This document shows, one piece after another, positions 42,934 through 52,032 of a stretch of 64,000 bases of DNA (position 1 is its first letter; each line of letters begins with the position of its first letter). This DNA is from JAVBTR01 sp031556065. GTDB lineage: Bacteria > Bacillota > Clostridia > Christensenellales > Aristaeellaceae. Position numbers and translations under genes: made by a program. Under the pieces are notes generated by a model that made no database searches, had not been told where the DNA came from, and saw only the letters and a list, made by a program, of their open reading frames with translations. Where the stretch lies: assembly GCA_031556065.1 (NCBI GenBank), contig JAVBTR010000022.1:62001-126000 (forward strand). The letters are read 5' to 3'.

Positions 42934-45216
42934 CTATTTCCCCCGCGTAGAGGCAGGGTTGACGCCATATTGCTTTTTGAAAGCCCGGCGGAAAGAGTGC
43001 GCACTTGAATACCCGGTTTTCTTTGCGATCTGATCGATGGTGTAGCGGTCCTCCTGCAGCAATTGACAAGCCGCCTCAAGCCGTATTTTTGCCAGATATG
43101 AAACAAAGTTTTCACCTGTATGCTTTTTAAAAAAGGCTGAAAAATAGGATTCGGAAAGATTAAAATAAGCCGCCGCCATCACAAGGGACATGCTGGGATC
43201 GGACGCGTTGGCATTAACATAGCTCAGTACATGGGCTTTAAGATCCTCGCCCTGGTTGTGGCGGCTTTGCTGTGTCTGGTCGCATACGAAGATAAACAGC
43301 ACTCTGAGCTCTTTTGCCGCATCGGAGAAGGAAAGGCTTTTCAGCACCAGAAGGCTTTGAATGATATGCGCTTGAATCTCTTTATTTTCTTGGGGGTATT
43401 CTTTTACAAACCTTAGGAGGGTTGCCCTCATTTCTGAGAGTAAAAGGCTGCCCATAAGGCCGGATATGTGCAGCTTTTCCGTGTTTTCGCGAATCACCTT
43501 ATCATACAGTCCCTGCAATTCGCTGTTGTTTCCGCTGCGCAAGCTGGCGGTAATGCGCTGCTCCACATCGGTAGGATAGTAGAATATCTGCCCGTGCCGC
43601 TTTTCCTCCTCATACCAGCTCAGTGGCATATCCGTGTGAACATCGATCAGGTCCAAGGTTAGAAGCGCTTCCTGGTGGGCTTGATACAAATCTGCAAGCT
43701 GAGTCCGTGGCGCACCAGCGGCAGCCTTAAAGCCAAGGAGGAGTTTATCCATCATTTCTTTGATATCCGCCATAATGTAATGTACAAAAATGCGGCAATA
43801 ATCCAGGGCATCCTCATCAAAATGAAATACCAGGGTCATCTGGTTGGCCGAGGTATCCACCACCGTGATGCCGGAGGCATCCAAGGAAAGTGCTTGGCGA
43901 ATGGAAGCCTTAACAATATGCAGTCCCGCTATGGTTTCCTTCTGCGTATAATCCCCAGGATATAAGATGCGAAGCGCCACGACTATATAGATCGCCTGTC
44001 CCAGGTCCACGCCCATATACGCGGCCGCATCGATCAACTCGCTTTCGGATTCAAAGCCGCTTGTAATCAGGTGACTAAAATAGGCCATCCGCATTTCTTG
44101 ATTTTGCTGGCCCATGGTGTCTTGCAGCTGGCTGTTATCCTTTAAAAGCTGGGCGACGGATTCCTCCAGATATTGAAGATGAGGAGCAGTCTTGCCGTTT
44201 TCACCGATGTGAGCGGTAAGCATGCGGTAAACCTTGCTAACAGGCGAAACATTTTTTCGCATAAAATAAGTGGCTGCCAGGAGGCAAAGGGAAAAACAAA
44301 CAACGGTGGTCAATAGGAAAATGCCATTTAAGTGATCCGCCTGCTGCATAATAATGGCCTGGGGCGTCATTGAAATATAGGTTAGGCCACGATCAGAATG
44401 AACGTATGAAACCAAGGTCTTTTCACCATTGAAGGTTTCCACAAAAACGCCCTCTTCTTCCGGCAAAGACAACCTAACAGGCGGAAGTGCGCCAGCCTTT
44501 GAAAAGCTGGCGATAACGCGGCCCCCTGAATCCATAACATAGCTTAATGTAGACGTGCTAAGATCGATCAGCCCGCTGAACAGGCTCTGTTCATCAATAT
44601 ACAAGCAAATCGCGCCAGTACTGCGCTGGCTGCCCATAGGTAAAGACTGAACGTAGGGCACTACTTTCTTTCCAGCACCGCTTGGATAGATAACCTGTGT
44701 TGGGAAAAGGGTAACAGACTGCGCTGCTTGCAAGGTTTGCAGCCACTGGCTTTGCAGCGCATCTTCTTGCCCGCGGATTACCTCTTTATAAAACACGGGA
44801 TAAAGGCAGGCGAAATCCGCCGCAAAGACATAACCGTTTGCCCGGGAATAAACAGTGATATACGTTTCGGGGCTTAGGTGCACAGCCGCATTGCGCAGGT
44901 ATTGGATATACTCCTTTAGCTGGTACATTTGTCCGCTGCCTACTGGATCCGAAAGATTCAGGATCATACTGGTTTGATAATAAGAAGAGATGCGGTTGAT
45001 GACCGCATCCATTTTCGATAGCCGCTCATCCACTAAATCCCTAATAGATGCCATGGTTTTAAGGCTGAATTGCTGCGCATTGTAAGTGATAATCCGCTGT
45101 GCCTCCCAATAGCTGCTCCACGCGCTGGTGATGGCAATGGCTGTAATAACCAGATATGACAGAAAAAAGCGCAGAGGGATAGCGTTTTGCCTAATGAATA
45201 GGGTTCTTTTTTTCAT
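42934..45216 (-). CDS. Membrane-bound AraC-family transcriptional regulator (YesN/two-domain sensor type)
   Basis: 760 residues from ATG 45216 (GGAGGGAGG upstream; an ATG at 45234 lies before the ribosome site). Membrane helices at about 10-32 and 296-318 bracket a sensor region that is outside the cell. The cytoplasmic part ends in a two-helix-turn-helix AraC/XylS domain (about 660-760: SLVMAAAYFNLSESYFSAFFK, TIDQIAKKTGYSSAHSFRRAF). This class of regulator sits beside lplB/ytcP/lplA-type importers and controls them in response to an extracellular ligand or binding protein. It is divergent from that importer, 211 bases away. There is no receiver domain. Confidence 0.88.
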   Translation of the reverse strand: MKKRTLFIRQNAIPLRFFLSYLVITAIAITSAWSSYWEAQRIITYNAQQFSLKTMASIRDLVDERLSKMDAVINRISSYYQTSMILNLSDPVGSGQMYQLKEYIQYLRNAAVHLSPETYITVYSRANGYVFAADFACLYPVFYKEVIRGQEDALQSQWLQTLQAAQSVTLFPTQVIYPSGAGKKVVPYVQSLPMGSQRSTGAICLYIDEQSLFSGLIDLSTSTLSYVMDSGGRVIASFSKAGALPPVRLSLPEEEGVFVETFNGEKTLVSYVHSDRGLTYISMTPQAIIMQQADHLNGIFLLTTVVCFSLCLLAATYFMRKNVSPVSKVYRMLTAHIGENGKTAPHLQYLEESVAQLLKDNSQLQDTMGQQNQEMRMAYFSHLITSGFESESELIDAAAYMGVDLGQAIYIVVALRILYPGDYTQKETIAGLHIVKASIRQALSLDASGITVVDTSANQMTLVFHFDEDALDYCRIFVHYIMADIKEMMDKLLLGFKAAAGAPRTQLADLYQAHQEALLTLDLIDVHTDMPLSWYEEEKRHGQIFYYPTDVEQRITASLRSGNNSELQGLYDKVIRENTEKLHISGLMGSLLLSEMRATLLRFVKEYPQENKEIQAHIIQSLLVLKSLSFSDAAKELRVLFIFVCDQTQQSRHNQGEDLKAHVLSYVNANASDPSMSLVMAAAYFNLSESYFSAFFKKHTGENFVSYLAKIRLEAACQLLQEDRYTIDQIAKKTGYSSAHSFRRAFKKQYGVNPASTRGK

Positions 45217-45348
45217 GCAGCGGCCTCCCTCCATTATTATGTACCTGTAACTGATACGATCATTTTAACTGATTTTGTTTATAAACACAAACAAACAACA
45301 AAAAATGGCTGGACCTAAAAAAATGTACCCCTATGGCAAACATGAAAA

Positions 45349-45415
45349 ATGCACCATAGATAAAAATGTGCATCTTGTGCAAAACCGTGTTCATGAGATA
45401 TGCTCTTTGCACAAG
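45349..45415. promoter_or_regulatory. Nested inverted repeats before the sugar importer operon
   Basis: CTTGTGCAAA (45374-45383) and TTTGCACAAG (45406-45415) form a perfect 10-base inverted repeat with a 22-base spacer, whose right arm touches the GGGAGG ribosome site (45415-45420). A shorter ATGCAC/GTGCAT pair lies at 45349-45354 and 45368-45373. It could be an operator of the AraC-type regulator or an RNA hairpin. The rest of the 211-base gap shows nothing more. Confidence 0.5.
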
Positions 45416-45427
45416 GGAGGGGAACAT

Positions 45428-46363
45428 ATGGAATGGCCACGCCGAAGGTCCCGATGGCAAAAACGCGTCCTTGTGCTGTTAAGAAGCAGGACCCTGTATT
45501 TTATGGTCGCTGTCGGGTTTGTGTTTATGATCATCTTTCGCTACCTGCCTATGGGTGGGCTGATTATTGCTTTTAAAAAATATTCTTTTCGAAAAGGCAT
45601 CTTTAATAGCGATTGGGCAGGCTTTCAGCAGTTTGAATTCATATTTACAAAGAACCCAGATTTCTACAATATTTTAAGAAACACCTTGGTCATCAATCTT
45701 TTAAAGCTTCTTTTCTGTTTTCCGGCACCTATTGTTTTGGCGCTGATGATCAATGAAGTGCGCGGTGTGCGGCTAAAACGTGCGATTCAAACAGCCATCT
45801 ATCTGCCCCACTTTGTATCATGGGTGGTATTTGGGACTATTGTGGTACAGTTCTTATCGCCTTCCAGCGGCCTGGTGAACGAGATTATCAAGCTCTTTGG
45901 CGGCCAACCTGTTTTCTTCATGCGGGAATCCAAGTATTTTTATGCCATCGTCGTGCTCTCGGACATTTGGAAATCTGCCGGCTGGGGAACGATTATGTAT
46001 TTGTCCGCGCTTACAGGGATCGATCAGGAGCTGTACCAGGCAGCGCGGATCGATGGGGCCAACGGCCTGCAGTGCGTGCGGCATGTGTCACTGCCGGGCA
46101 TATCCGATACAATCGTGGTTTTACTGCTGTTGCAAATCGGACAATTGATGGATGTGGGGTTTGAACAGATATATGTTTTATCAAGGCCGATTCTTTACAG
46201 CGTGGCAGATGTGCTTAGCACCTATATTTTCCGTGTGGGGGTGGGCCAAGCCCAGTTCAGCATGACGGCGGCCATCGGGCTTTTCCAATCGGTGGTCGGC
46301 ATGACGCTGATCGTATTGGCAAACTTTGCTTGCAAGAAATTATTCGAGAAAAACCTTTGGTAG
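45428..46363 (+). CDS. Sugar ABC transporter permease (LplB-type)
   Basis: 311 residues from ATG 45428, 8 bases after GGGAGG (frame open from 45275 without a ribosome site). Six or so membrane helices; the first (MVAVGFVFMIIFRYLPMG) bears the RYLPMGG form typical of LplB permeases, and the cytoplasmic EAA-like loop is near 205 (LYQAARIDGANGLQCV). This is one of two permeases of an importer for oligosaccharides; the other and the binding protein follow. The ATPase component is not encoded here, as is usual for this family, which shares an MsmK-like ATPase. Confidence 0.9.
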   Translation: MEWPRRRSRWQKRVLVLLRSRTLYFMVAVGFVFMIIFRYLPMGGLIIAFKKYSFRKGIFNSDWAGFQQFEFIFTKNPDFYNILRNTLVINLLKLLFCFPAPIVLALMINEVRGVRLKRAIQTAIYLPHFVSWVVFGTIVVQFLSPSSGLVNEIIKLFGGQPVFFMRESKYFYAIVVLSDIWKSAGWGTIMYLSALTGIDQELYQAARIDGANGLQCVRHVSLPGISDTIVVLLLLQIGQLMDVGFEQIYVLSRPILYSVADVLSTYIFRVGVGQAQFSMTAAIGLFQSVVGMTLIVLANFACKKLFEKNLW

Positions 46364-46378
46364 AAGGGAGCACTTAAA

Positions 46379-47248
46379 ATGGCGCAGGTATTGGGGCAGA
46401 AAAAAGCAGGCTTTAGCTACACGCTTGTGATCGCAGCATTGGTCTTCTTTGCGGTGATATGCATCATTCCATTTTGGTATGTTTTCGTATCGTCTTTAAG
46501 TGATCCCCAATTGGTAAAGGAAGGGGCTTTTCATCTTTTGCCAACCGGTTTTTCATTGGAGGCATACCGCATTGTTTTTCGCGACGCACGCTTTTTTACC
46601 GGGTTTAAGATCACCCTTTTGCGGACCGTGATCGGTACCGCACTGGCCTTAAGCGTGCAAACCATGATGGGCTATGCCATTAGCCGTGCCATGCCAGGCC
46701 GTAAGATCATCAAGCGGATGGTAGTAATCACCATTTTGTTTAACGGCGGCATCATTCCCACTTATCTTGTAATGCAGGGACTGAACTTGCTGGACACATT
46801 CTGGGCCTTAATCCTTCCCATGGTATTTAATCCCTGGAATGTGATTTTGCTAAGCAGCTTTTTTGCATCTCTGCCCGATGCCATTGAGGAATCGGCCAAG
46901 CTGGATGGCGCCGGGGATTTTCGGATTTTTTTGAAACTGGCTGTGCCCCTTTCCATCCCAGCCATCGCCACCATTCTTCTGTTTATCGCTGTTCGGCATT
47001 GGAATGAACTGATGGACGGGGTCATCTACATTCATTCAAGCCATTTAAAGCCTATGCAGGTTTACTTAATCGAGCTGGTTATGCGCATGTCCACCAATAG
47101 CATGATTGAGCCTACCGAGCAGGCCATCACGGCTATTTCCATCCAGACTGCGGTTATTTTCGCCTCATGTCTGCCGATTATAATGGTTTATCCCTTTTTG
47201 CAGCGTTTTTTTGTAAAGGGTATTATGGTTGGCGCGGTCAAGGGCTAA
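46379..47248 (+). CDS. Sugar ABC transporter permease (YtcP-type)
   Basis: 289 residues with six membrane helices. The EAA loop reads EESAKLDGAGDFRIFLKL near 174 and matches the MalG-like permease pattern. It starts 15 bases after the first permease with GAAGGGAG as ribosome site, so both are made together. It pairs with the LplB-type permease upstream and with the binding protein downstream, from which it is separated by 43 bases. Confidence 0.9.
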   Translation: MAQVLGQKKAGFSYTLVIAALVFFAVICIIPFWYVFVSSLSDPQLVKEGAFHLLPTGFSLEAYRIVFRDARFFTGFKITLLRTVIGTALALSVQTMMGYAISRAMPGRKIIKRMVVITILFNGGIIPTYLVMQGLNLLDTFWALILPMVFNPWNVILLSSFFASLPDAIEESAKLDGAGDFRIFLKLAVPLSIPAIATILLFIAVRHWNELMDGVIYIHSSHLKPMQVYLIELVMRMSTNSMIEPTEQAITAISIQTAVIFASCLPIIMVYPFLQRFFVKGIMVGAVKG

Positions 47249-47291
47249 GGCCAAGACCGTTCACATATGAACAATATAAGGAGGTTTTCCC

Positions 47292-48791
47292 ATGTTAAAA
47301 GGACGCAAGGCTCTTCCGTTGCTGGTGTTGCTGATTCTGGCGATGATTTCAGCCAGCATTCCCTTCGCTGCCGCAGAGGCGCCAAGACCTAAGGTGACCA
47401 TCCTCACGAGTATCAATGTGGATACAGAAGGAACGGACGTAAACGACAACGACTATATCAACTATATACGGGAAAAAACGGGGGTTGACATTGAATTTAT
47501 TAACGATGGCACCAATCAATACCGGCAGAAGATGAATACCCTCCTTGCAGGCAACACGCCGCCGGATGCCCTGATGCTCATGGACGTGACCCAGCGGATC
47601 GACTTGGCACGCTGGGCAGAGGAAGGAATGCTTCTGGCCCTGGACGATTATTTGCCTCAATATGGCCAGGATTTGTTGAAGAGCATTAAGGATGAAGCAT
47701 GGGAAGTGACCAAGCACAACGGTAAGATTTACGCGGTTCCCTTTCAGCGCTACGATTCCACACCTTATATGACCTTTCTTCGCAAGGACTGGCTGGAAAA
47801 ACTGAACATCGATCCTGCTTCACTTAAAACCATTGACGATTGGTATGCGATGCTTAAGCGGTTTGTAACCGATGACCCCGACGGGAACGGCAAAGACGAT
47901 ACCTTTGGTATTGTTTCTACCACATCAGGCATGCATTTTACCAACGCCACTTTCTTGGATTCCTTTGGCGCAGCCCGAGCCAAGGTGGTAGATGGGGAGC
48001 TTTTGCCCAATTATATGCTTCCCGAATATAAGCAATGGCTTAAATTCATGCATAAGCTTTACGAAGAGAAGATTCTTGATCCTGAGTATATTGTTAATTC
48101 CGGGGCGCAGATGTGGGAAAAAACCGCATCGAATCAGTATGGTATGTTCCTTTGGTTCTGGGGGCTGCAAGAATATTTAAGCAAGGGCTTGGGCCGGGAA
48201 AACCTGGTGGCAGTTCCCCCACCCGCCCGGGAGGATGGAACCTTGGCCAACTATGTCTACACGTCTCCCAACCGGCATATGATGGCCATTTCGGCGGATT
48301 GCAAAAACGTAGAGGCGGTTTTGCAATTCTTTAACTGGGCTTGCACAGAAGAGGGCGCGGTCTTCCTTTATGCCGGGCTTGAGGGCAAGGACTATGATCT
48401 GGTGAATGATCAGATCGTCATGCGCGAGGATCGCAAGGGTAAAAATCTCGGCTGGCGGCAATTGACCTTGGGCATTCAGCAGCCCAATGTGGGCCAGGAG
48501 CCTATCAAGGGCATTCTGGAACAAAGCTTTGGGGAACTAGGCATGGAACACCTGCGTCTGGCTACAGAATATGGCGCATATAACGAGCTGGACCTGTTCT
48601 GCCCGATTTTTGAAGAATTATCACAGTACGATTTTAACAAGATCGTTGAAGAGTATACGGACAAGGCCATTACAGGCGAAATCGACATTGATGCCACTTG
48701 GGATGACTATATTAAGAATCTGCGCCAAATGGGTGGCGACTTAAAAATACAGCTATCCACCGACTGGTATAACAATGTGTATCTAAAATAA
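47292..48791 (+). CDS. Extracellular solute-binding protein of the sugar importer (family 1)
   Basis: 499 residues with a signal peptide (LLVLLILAMISASIPFAAA) and no lipobox. Patterns of LplA/YtcQ-type binding proteins are visible: NDNDYINYIREKTGVDIEF near 50, LLAGNTPPDALML near 85 and NGKIYAVPFQRY near 140, DWYAMLKRFVTDDPDGNGKDDTFG-type block near 180-205, which is a family landmark. It captures an oligosaccharide for the two permeases upstream. AGGAGG is 8 bases before the ATG. Confidence 0.88.
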   Translation: MLKGRKALPLLVLLILAMISASIPFAAAEAPRPKVTILTSINVDTEGTDVNDNDYINYIREKTGVDIEFINDGTNQYRQKMNTLLAGNTPPDALMLMDVTQRIDLARWAEEGMLLALDDYLPQYGQDLLKSIKDEAWEVTKHNGKIYAVPFQRYDSTPYMTFLRKDWLEKLNIDPASLKTIDDWYAMLKRFVTDDPDGNGKDDTFGIVSTTSGMHFTNATFLDSFGAARAKVVDGELLPNYMLPEYKQWLKFMHKLYEEKILDPEYIVNSGAQMWEKTASNQYGMFLWFWGLQEYLSKGLGRENLVAVPPPAREDGTLANYVYTSPNRHMMAISADCKNVEAVLQFFNWACTEEGAVFLYAGLEGKDYDLVNDQIVMREDRKGKNLGWRQLTLGIQQPNVGQEPIKGILEQSFGELGMEHLRLATEYGAYNELDLFCPIFEELSQYDFNKIVEEYTDKAITGEIDIDATWDDYIKNLRQMGGDLKIQLSTDWYNNVYLK

Positions 48792-48817
48792 TAGTATTTA
48801 CAAAGGAGCGAGGGAAT

Positions 48818-51058
48818 ATGGAAAAAAATTACACCTCAGCGGACATTCAAGCGCTGGCGGAATTGCTTTTTGAACAGGCCGGTGGGTTAGATGTGACTAT
48901 GAAACGGATTGAGCAATTTCGTCATGTTCCTTCGCTCCCGGGAGCAATCCATAACTACTACTATGTGAATAAAAAGGTGTTTGACTATTCAGATTTGAAC
49001 GCCACCCTCGGCCAGGCAGTTCTTTTTCTGGCCGGGGGCCCCCGCGCCCAGGCGGCGGGAGAGCGCTTGATTACCCTGTATAAGGCCCTTGCAACGGTTC
49101 GCTATTTAATTGATTATCATTTTTGCGACCGCGCTTTTGATGGCTATGCCCTGTCACTATTAATACATGCATGGCTGCATGTCAAAGCAGATGCACGGTT
49201 TTCAGACATATGCAGCCGTGAGGACGCTCAATTGATTGAAGATTGGTTTTACCATAGGGCAAAGCTCATGTGGCAAGACCGGGACGCGCCTACATGGGCC
49301 TCCTTCCGCCCGTACGATAATCAAGAGATTGGCATTGGCATCTGCACCTTACTTGCAACGCTGTTTGAGAAGCGTGACCCAGAGTTGTGCAGAGGGTTTC
49401 ATGCGCTTAGCGATGAACGGCTGGTAGGCTGGCAAAGAAAAAACGGTAATCTGGACGATACCTTGTTTTATACCCCGGTTTTTACCAAGGTGCTATGGTA
49501 TTATGCGGTATATCGAGGGCGGGAGGACTTATTAAGCCTTGATACTTGCCGGCAAACCTTTGAAGGCATGCTCCAACAGCATTCCGGCACAGGTATTTTT
49601 GCCCTCTACAATTGGACTCAGCCCGGTTCCGCAGCAGATATGATGGCTTTGGGCGCAAAGCTTTTTTCAGATGGCCGGTACAAATGGCTGGCTAACCGTT
49701 TTATTGAGGAACGGCTTAAAAAGCGGCCCGGACGTGCTGCTTTTGCTAAGCGGCATATAACGGGCAAACAACTTGAAGAAGCCTTTGCGCCGGAAACGGA
49801 GCTGATGGAGGTTATTTCAGAGGAAATAAGCCGCACAGACCGCTACGACCACGTATGGGAGGGGCTAACGGATAACGTTTTCCATTTATGGCTTTTCTGG
49901 GACGATGCCATTGAACCGGTGCGTCCCGGACAGGGCAGCCAGGTGCTTTATAAAAGCGCGGGACAAGGAAGGTGGCCCTATGATCCGGAGCCCGTTTTAC
50001 CGGACAAGGTGGTTTTGCGCGAAGGCTATCAAGAGCAGGACATGGTAGTGCTGCTAAACCTATGGGGAGGGCAGAATAGCCCCAGCGCACGTACCGTCTC
50101 CCATCGTTACCCCGCTGCCAATGAGATCATATCTTTAATCAAAGGTGAGCAATTCCTTGTGCAGAATATTGATCAGGTCACCAGAGATATTCTCATCGAA
50201 AGAAAATGGCTCAATGCTTTTTCACTTAAAAGAGAAGGCCAGTGGCTTAATGCCGCAATAAGCGGCCAGGGCGTCTTTGGCAAGTATGCATCCATCGATA
50301 TGTCCAACGCGCATTTACACTTTTTTAGTGCCATGAAGGACGTGGATGGTGTAAAATCAACCCTTTACGACTATCATGGCTGGACCAATGAACGCACTGC
50401 GTTGTTGCTTAAAGACCAGTGCCTGGCTGTGTTTGACCAGTGTTTCGGCCCCACAGAGGAAACCGGCGGCGTGCGCTGGCATTTACAGGGTGATCGGATT
50501 TCGAGCTTCGATCAGGGGGTAACCTTAAACATTCTGGGCAGTGAATTGACAGTAGCGTGGCCCAAAGCCGAAGGCTGGCACAGGGCGGAGCTGACCGCCA
50601 ATGAGCGGCTGATCCCGGTTTATCAGCACCACGCGGACTGGGACCTGGATCTGATGGCCCAGGGCCGCTCCATGGGGTTTTTAACCCTTTTCGGAGATAA
50701 AGCGCAACTGGAAAACGCCCGGGCAGTGGCGGTTACCTGCGCCGGAAGCCCCGCCCACCCCTATGGTATTGGGGTAAGAATGGGCAATGTGCTGTTAGGC
50801 ACCAGAATGGTGCTTTATACAGACGAGTATGATTATGAAGGCTTTAAGACCGATGCCGCGGCGTTTGCTTTTTCGGATCACAAGAAACAAAAGCGCTTGA
50901 CGTTTTTCCAAGCGCGGGTATTCCGAATCCCTCTTGATGCCATGAGGACCCTTAGGCTGGAACCAGGTATAAACGAAGAAGCGGCTTTTGAATACCATTG
51001 CGGCATATTAACGATTCATTTCAAAACACCCCAATCGGGAAGCCTTGTAATCGTATGA
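48818..51058 (+). CDS. Large predicted polysaccharide lyase-like protein, heparinase/hyaluronate-lyase fold type
   Basis: 746 residues, no signal peptide and no membrane segment, so it is probably cytoplasmic. The first 350 residues are helical with (alpha/alpha)-toroid-like spacing (RYLIDYHFCDRAFDGYAL, HAWLHVKAD, NQEIGIGICTLLAT); the last 350 are beta-rich with repeated WxxGxx and aromatic patches (YDYHGWTNERTALLL, GVRWHLQGDRISSF), the layout of heparinase II/III and related lyases. The catalytic Tyr/His could not be pinned by eye. It ends the importer operon 26 bases after the binding protein, so it probably acts on the imported oligosaccharide. The family is not certain. Confidence 0.55.
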   Translation: MEKNYTSADIQALAELLFEQAGGLDVTMKRIEQFRHVPSLPGAIHNYYYVNKKVFDYSDLNATLGQAVLFLAGGPRAQAAGERLITLYKALATVRYLIDYHFCDRAFDGYALSLLIHAWLHVKADARFSDICSREDAQLIEDWFYHRAKLMWQDRDAPTWASFRPYDNQEIGIGICTLLATLFEKRDPELCRGFHALSDERLVGWQRKNGNLDDTLFYTPVFTKVLWYYAVYRGREDLLSLDTCRQTFEGMLQQHSGTGIFALYNWTQPGSAADMMALGAKLFSDGRYKWLANRFIEERLKKRPGRAAFAKRHITGKQLEEAFAPETELMEVISEEISRTDRYDHVWEGLTDNVFHLWLFWDDAIEPVRPGQGSQVLYKSAGQGRWPYDPEPVLPDKVVLREGYQEQDMVVLLNLWGGQNSPSARTVSHRYPAANEIISLIKGEQFLVQNIDQVTRDILIERKWLNAFSLKREGQWLNAAISGQGVFGKYASIDMSNAHLHFFSAMKDVDGVKSTLYDYHGWTNERTALLLKDQCLAVFDQCFGPTEETGGVRWHLQGDRISSFDQGVTLNILGSELTVAWPKAEGWHRAELTANERLIPVYQHHADWDLDLMAQGRSMGFLTLFGDKAQLENARAVAVTCAGSPAHPYGIGVRMGNVLLGTRMVLYTDEYDYEGFKTDAAAFAFSDHKKQKRLTFFQARVFRIPLDAMRTLRLEPGINEEAAFEYHCGILTIHFKTPQSGSLVIV

Positions 51059-51076
51059 TATAACAGTAAATAAAAA

Positions 51077-51104
51077 GGAACCATCGGATAATCCGGTGGT
51101 TCCT
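51077..51104. terminator. Bidirectional terminator between the importer operon and the lipoprotein gene
   Basis: AGGAACCA-TCGG/CCG-GTGGTTCCT stem with 4-base loop, T run (TTTTT) on the minus strand and CATTTT on the plus strand. It lies 18 bases from both stop codons. Confidence 0.75.
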
Positions 51105-51121
51105 CATTTTACCAACTGTAT

Positions 51122-51940
51122 TTACTTAGTAAACTTTAATGAGTTACGGAACTTAACATAGACGCTGCCTGTATAATCTTCATTGTATCCGCCCGGGCAA
51201 GACATGTGAACAACGATAATCTTCTTGTCCTTAAAGCCGACATGTACACGGCCGCGAACAATGGTACCATCCACCTGCACACCACGGTAATCTGCGTAAA
51301 TGCCAGTTTCGCCCATAAGCGTACGTTCTGCCGTATTGGTCTGGCGCCATTCGCCATAACCACCGCTTAAGGTTTTCAGTATGTCCTGAACGCTGGTTTT
51401 CATATCGCTCTTGGACGGGGTGGAGCCGGTGGAATGCACCTCTACCAGCAGGAAGGCCTGGTAATTATCGCGGATTTCCTCAAAGGGCTGGGTAAGCAAC
51501 ACCGTATCCGCAACAGTTTCATCCAGCTCCCAGCCAACAGGCGCTTCAAAGCTGATACCCAGACGGGTAATATCGTAGGTCTGGTAGCTGAATTGCAGCG
51601 GAGGCCTGGGGGTGGGGGTAGGCATATCGATAGGATCCAGGGGCATAGGGGTTGCACCTGCGAACGCCGTATTCACAGCATAGGCGGCTTCATCGTCATA
51701 GCCCAGCTCGCCATAAACATCTTCTTCATTCATAGCAGCAGCAGCTTCATCGTCGGGATCCATGGTAGGCGGCTCAATCGTGGGCGTGTCGGTTAACTGG
51801 GGCTGAGGTGTGCCAAAGATGATCTGGTCCCCCTGGCCAGCCACCTTTATATTGTCCGGCAGCTTTGGATCCGGGCTGCAAGCGGACAGCGCTACCAATA
51901 GTGCAAGCGCCAACAGCACCAGCGCGATTTTCTTCTTCAT
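51122..51940 (-). CDS. Lipoprotein with PsbP-like C-terminal domain
   Basis: 272 residues from ATG 51940 (AGGAGGTGCTCTT upstream; a frame open to 52000 has no site). A lipobox LSAC near residue 21 follows a hydrophobic stretch. A Thr/Pro/Asp/Glu-rich linker of about 110 residues leads to a C-terminal domain (about 130-272) that starts LGISFEAPVGWELDE, as in PsbP/DUF1795-like domains, and contains GGYGEWRQTNT and HMSCPGG. It is attached to the outside of the membrane. Function is unknown; secreted PsbP-like lipoproteins often accompany envelope stress or secretion systems. Confidence 0.7.
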   Translation of the reverse strand: MKKKIALVLLALALLVALSACSPDPKLPDNIKVAGQGDQIIFGTPQPQLTDTPTIEPPTMDPDDEAAAAMNEEDVYGELGYDDEAAYAVNTAFAGATPMPLDPIDMPTPTPRPPLQFSYQTYDITRLGISFEAPVGWELDETVADTVLLTQPFEEIRDNYQAFLLVEVHSTGSTPSKSDMKTSVQDILKTLSGGYGEWRQTNTAERTLMGETGIYADYRGVQVDGTIVRGRVHVGFKDKKIIVVHMSCPGGYNEDYTGSVYVKFRNSLKFTK

Positions 51941-52032
51941 AAGAGCACCTCCTGATCGAAATCCTAAATACGCATCACATATATAATGCGCTAATGGCAT
52001 CTTTTCATCCCATTTTAACAGTGTTAAACCAT

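Noticed and set aside
45275..45427. N-terminal extension of the LplB-type permease
   Set aside because: The translation is Lys/His-rich and unlike permeases; a GGGAGG site fixes the start at 45428 and the stretch contains inverted repeats.
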